From: Lachnoclostridium sp. UBA5890
Lineage (GTDB): Bacteria > Bacillota > Clostridia > Lachnospirales > Lachnospiraceae
Direction: 5' to 3'
NCBI GenBank assembly: GCA_002431395.1
Contig: DJEU01000038.1
Location: 39,118-103,117, forward strand
Length of the DNA stretch: 64,000 bases
The notes under the pieces were generated by a model. The model searched no databases, was not told where the DNA came from, and saw only the letters and a program-made list of their open reading frames with translations. Within the stretch, counting starts at the first letter, position 1. Every line of letters starts with the position of its first letter. Shown piece by piece: positions 63,058 to 64,000 of this stretch. Position numbers and translations under genes: made by a program.

Positions 63058-63066
63058 ATTTGTTTA
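63053..63066. promoter_or_regulatory. LexA box at the YneA-like gene start site
   Basis: CGAACATTTGTTTA matches CGAACRNRYGTTYG in both half-sites, with spacer variations and a final A for G. It lies just downstream of the predicted transcription start. Confidence 0.75.
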
Positions 63067-63073
63067 TGATACT

Positions 63074-63102
63074 ATCATACTACGAGAACGTGCGTTTGTC
63101 AA
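63074..63102 (-). promoter_or_regulatory. Promoter of the YneA-like gene
   Basis: On the - strand: a perfect TTGACA (63097-63102), a 17-bp spacer and TATGAT (63074-63079). Strong hexamers imply high expression once repression is lifted. Confidence 0.8.
63085..63098. promoter_or_regulatory. LexA box in the YneA-like promoter spacer
   Basis: AGAACGTGCGTTTG fits CGAACRNRYGTTYG at all but the first base. It occupies the -35/-10 spacer and overlaps the -35 by two bases, a classic repression position. Confidence 0.8.
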
Positions 63103-63203
63103 CTCTTTATTAAAAAACTATTTAGCTCCGATGTCACTTAGTTAAATTTATTAGTTCAACTCATTGTAATTTTCTAAAAAGGGTAGTTAATAGATCCATG
63201 CTG

Positions 63204-64000
63204 TTATTCCAGCATAAGTACGATGGTCGTAATACTTTCACCTGGAATTTTCGCTGTACTATCTGTCTTTAGCGCTCCTTTGTTCTCATACAGGATATTG
63301 CTCGAAGAATCCTCCAGTCCAAGTACCGATTGATATAAAGAACTGCTCACAATTTTATCTCCCGGAATCTGCAGAATCTTTTCTGTCTTGCTCAAGTTTA
63401 TTACAATTAGCACCAATTTTTTTCCATCTTCGCTCAAATACGCTGAAGTTCTGAAGTCATCTCCTCCCTGCATGGAGGCCTCCACACGGGTATACCCCGG
63501 ACGAATGAACTCAGAAAAATGCCGTAGAGCAAAGTAATCTGCACAATAACTCCATCCATCAACATTTACTTTATTTTCATCTTGAAAACTGATTAGTTCT
63601 CGTGCTTCCAACTCTGCTGACTCGTCCATCCAAACCGCACTCCAGTAAATATATCCATTCATATTTGCCTGTACCATGGTATTGTTAATCAATGCAGCAG
63701 TCTGAAGTCCTTTTCCTCGAAAAAATTCTGTCTGCCAACGTGCATAAGTATATTTATCGAAACATTTCTTTATATCTGTAAAATTCTGACTAAAGGAATC
63801 ATACTGCACTGTGTTGTTATCTTCATCTGAAACACCACCGATATAAAGGTGATACCCGATTCCATAAATGCTCTCTGGTGCTACAGCAATAATATCTTTC
63901 ACATAAGCATATAGTTTTGTTGGCTCACAGGACATAGTTTCTGGTGCGATCATTTTTGGGGCTCTGTCCCCAAATTTCTTTTTCATTGCATTATATACAG
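63204..64000 (-). CDS. Glycoside hydrolase, GH30-like, C-terminal part (5' end outside window)
   Basis: 265 residues of a larger protein; the frame is open through base 64000, so the N-terminus is beyond the window. The fragment covers the end of a TIM barrel and a C-terminal beta sandwich (YLSEDGKKLVLIVINLSKTE). IYGIGYHLYIGG, a likely nucleophile Glu in RWQTEFFRG, YIYWSAVWMDE and ALRHFSEFIRPGYTRVEAS resemble GH30 glucuronoxylanases/glucosylceramidase-like enzymes. Substrate (probably xylan or a related plant or mucin glycan) is inference. The upstream ATG at 63986 is internal. Confidence 0.75.
   Translation of the reverse strand, partial: VYNAMKKKFGDRAPKMIAPETMSCEPTKLYAYVKDIIAVAPESIYGIGYHLYIGGVSDEDNNTVQYDSFSQNFTDIKKCFDKYTYARWQTEFFRGKGLQTAALINNTMVQANMNGYIYWSAVWMDESAELEARELISFQDENKVNVDGWSYCADYFALRHFSEFIRPGYTRVEASMQGGDDFRTSAYLSEDGKKLVLIVINLSKTEKILQIPGDKIVSSSLYQSVLGLEDSSSNILYENKGALKTDSTAKIPGESITTIVLMLE

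Overview
The window is chromosomal DNA from a motile, low-to-moderate-GC Firmicute of the class Clostridia, most likely family Lachnospiraceae (a Roseburia/Agathobacter/Eubacterium type). The reasons are the gene order fliY-cheY-fliO-P-Q-R-flhB-A-F-G with embedded che genes and fliA, a PolC-type DNA polymerase III, MinE together with DivIVA and SepF, AGGAGG-type ribosome binding sites, and a GH30-type glycanase at one edge. This placement is inference from content and gene order; there is no rRNA gene to confirm it.

Layout. (1) 1-18048, + strand: the distal part of a large flagellar/chemotaxis operon. It holds the switch protein FliY (5' end outside the window), CheY, the export gate FliO/P/Q/R/FlhB/FlhA, the placement GTPases FlhF/FlhG, a PilZ flagellar brake, CheB/A/W/D, sigma-28, a FapA/DUF342 protein and four small accessory proteins, the last with a lone MltG-like N-terminal domain. 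(2) 18052-34501, + strand: rpsB-tsf behind a clear promoter, then an intrinsic terminator. Three genes follow (a LacI-type sensor fused to GGDEF, a polysaccharide deacetylase, a bactofilin), and then the conserved run pyrH-frr-uppS-cdsA-dxr-rseP-ispG-polC. (3) 34502-34814: a convergent, non-coding gap holding a ~187-bp imperfect palindrome and a 21-bp direct repeat. (4) 34815-35640: lexA (- strand) with two LexA operators on its promoter, divergent from an SH3-domain membrane protein. (5) 36454-44025: mutS-mutL-miaA, a PLP-dependent C-S lyase-like gene and radC. (6) 44056-52845: mreBCD, PBP2, minCDE, rodA and mgsA, an elongation/division-site cluster. (7) 52850-58454: a small DUF378 gene (- strand), then an HlyD-like membrane protein, yggS, sepF, divIVA, lspA and rluD. 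(8) 58473-64000: an orphan BlaI-type repressor, a tyrosine recombinase, and on the - strand a large amidase, a YneA-like LysM protein under LexA boxes, and the C-terminal part of a GH30-like glycoside hydrolase.

How it works together: most genes serve either motility or growth and division of the cell envelope. The SOS response links two loci 28 kb apart, lexA and the YneA-like gene. Both promoters carry matches to the Gram-positive LexA box at similar positions.

Most unusual: the palindromic element after polC; the YneA-like SOS gene whose promoter also has three CGAAC half-sites exactly 13 bp apart; the LacI-sensor/GGDEF protein next to a deacetylase-bactofilin pair inserted between tsf and pyrH; a PBP2 with a ~240-residue insertion; and a codon-use change inside the flagellar operon around flhB. 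I saw no CRISPR array, tRNA, rRNA, intact insertion sequence or prophage. Nothing here is by itself a clear new defence or mobile system.
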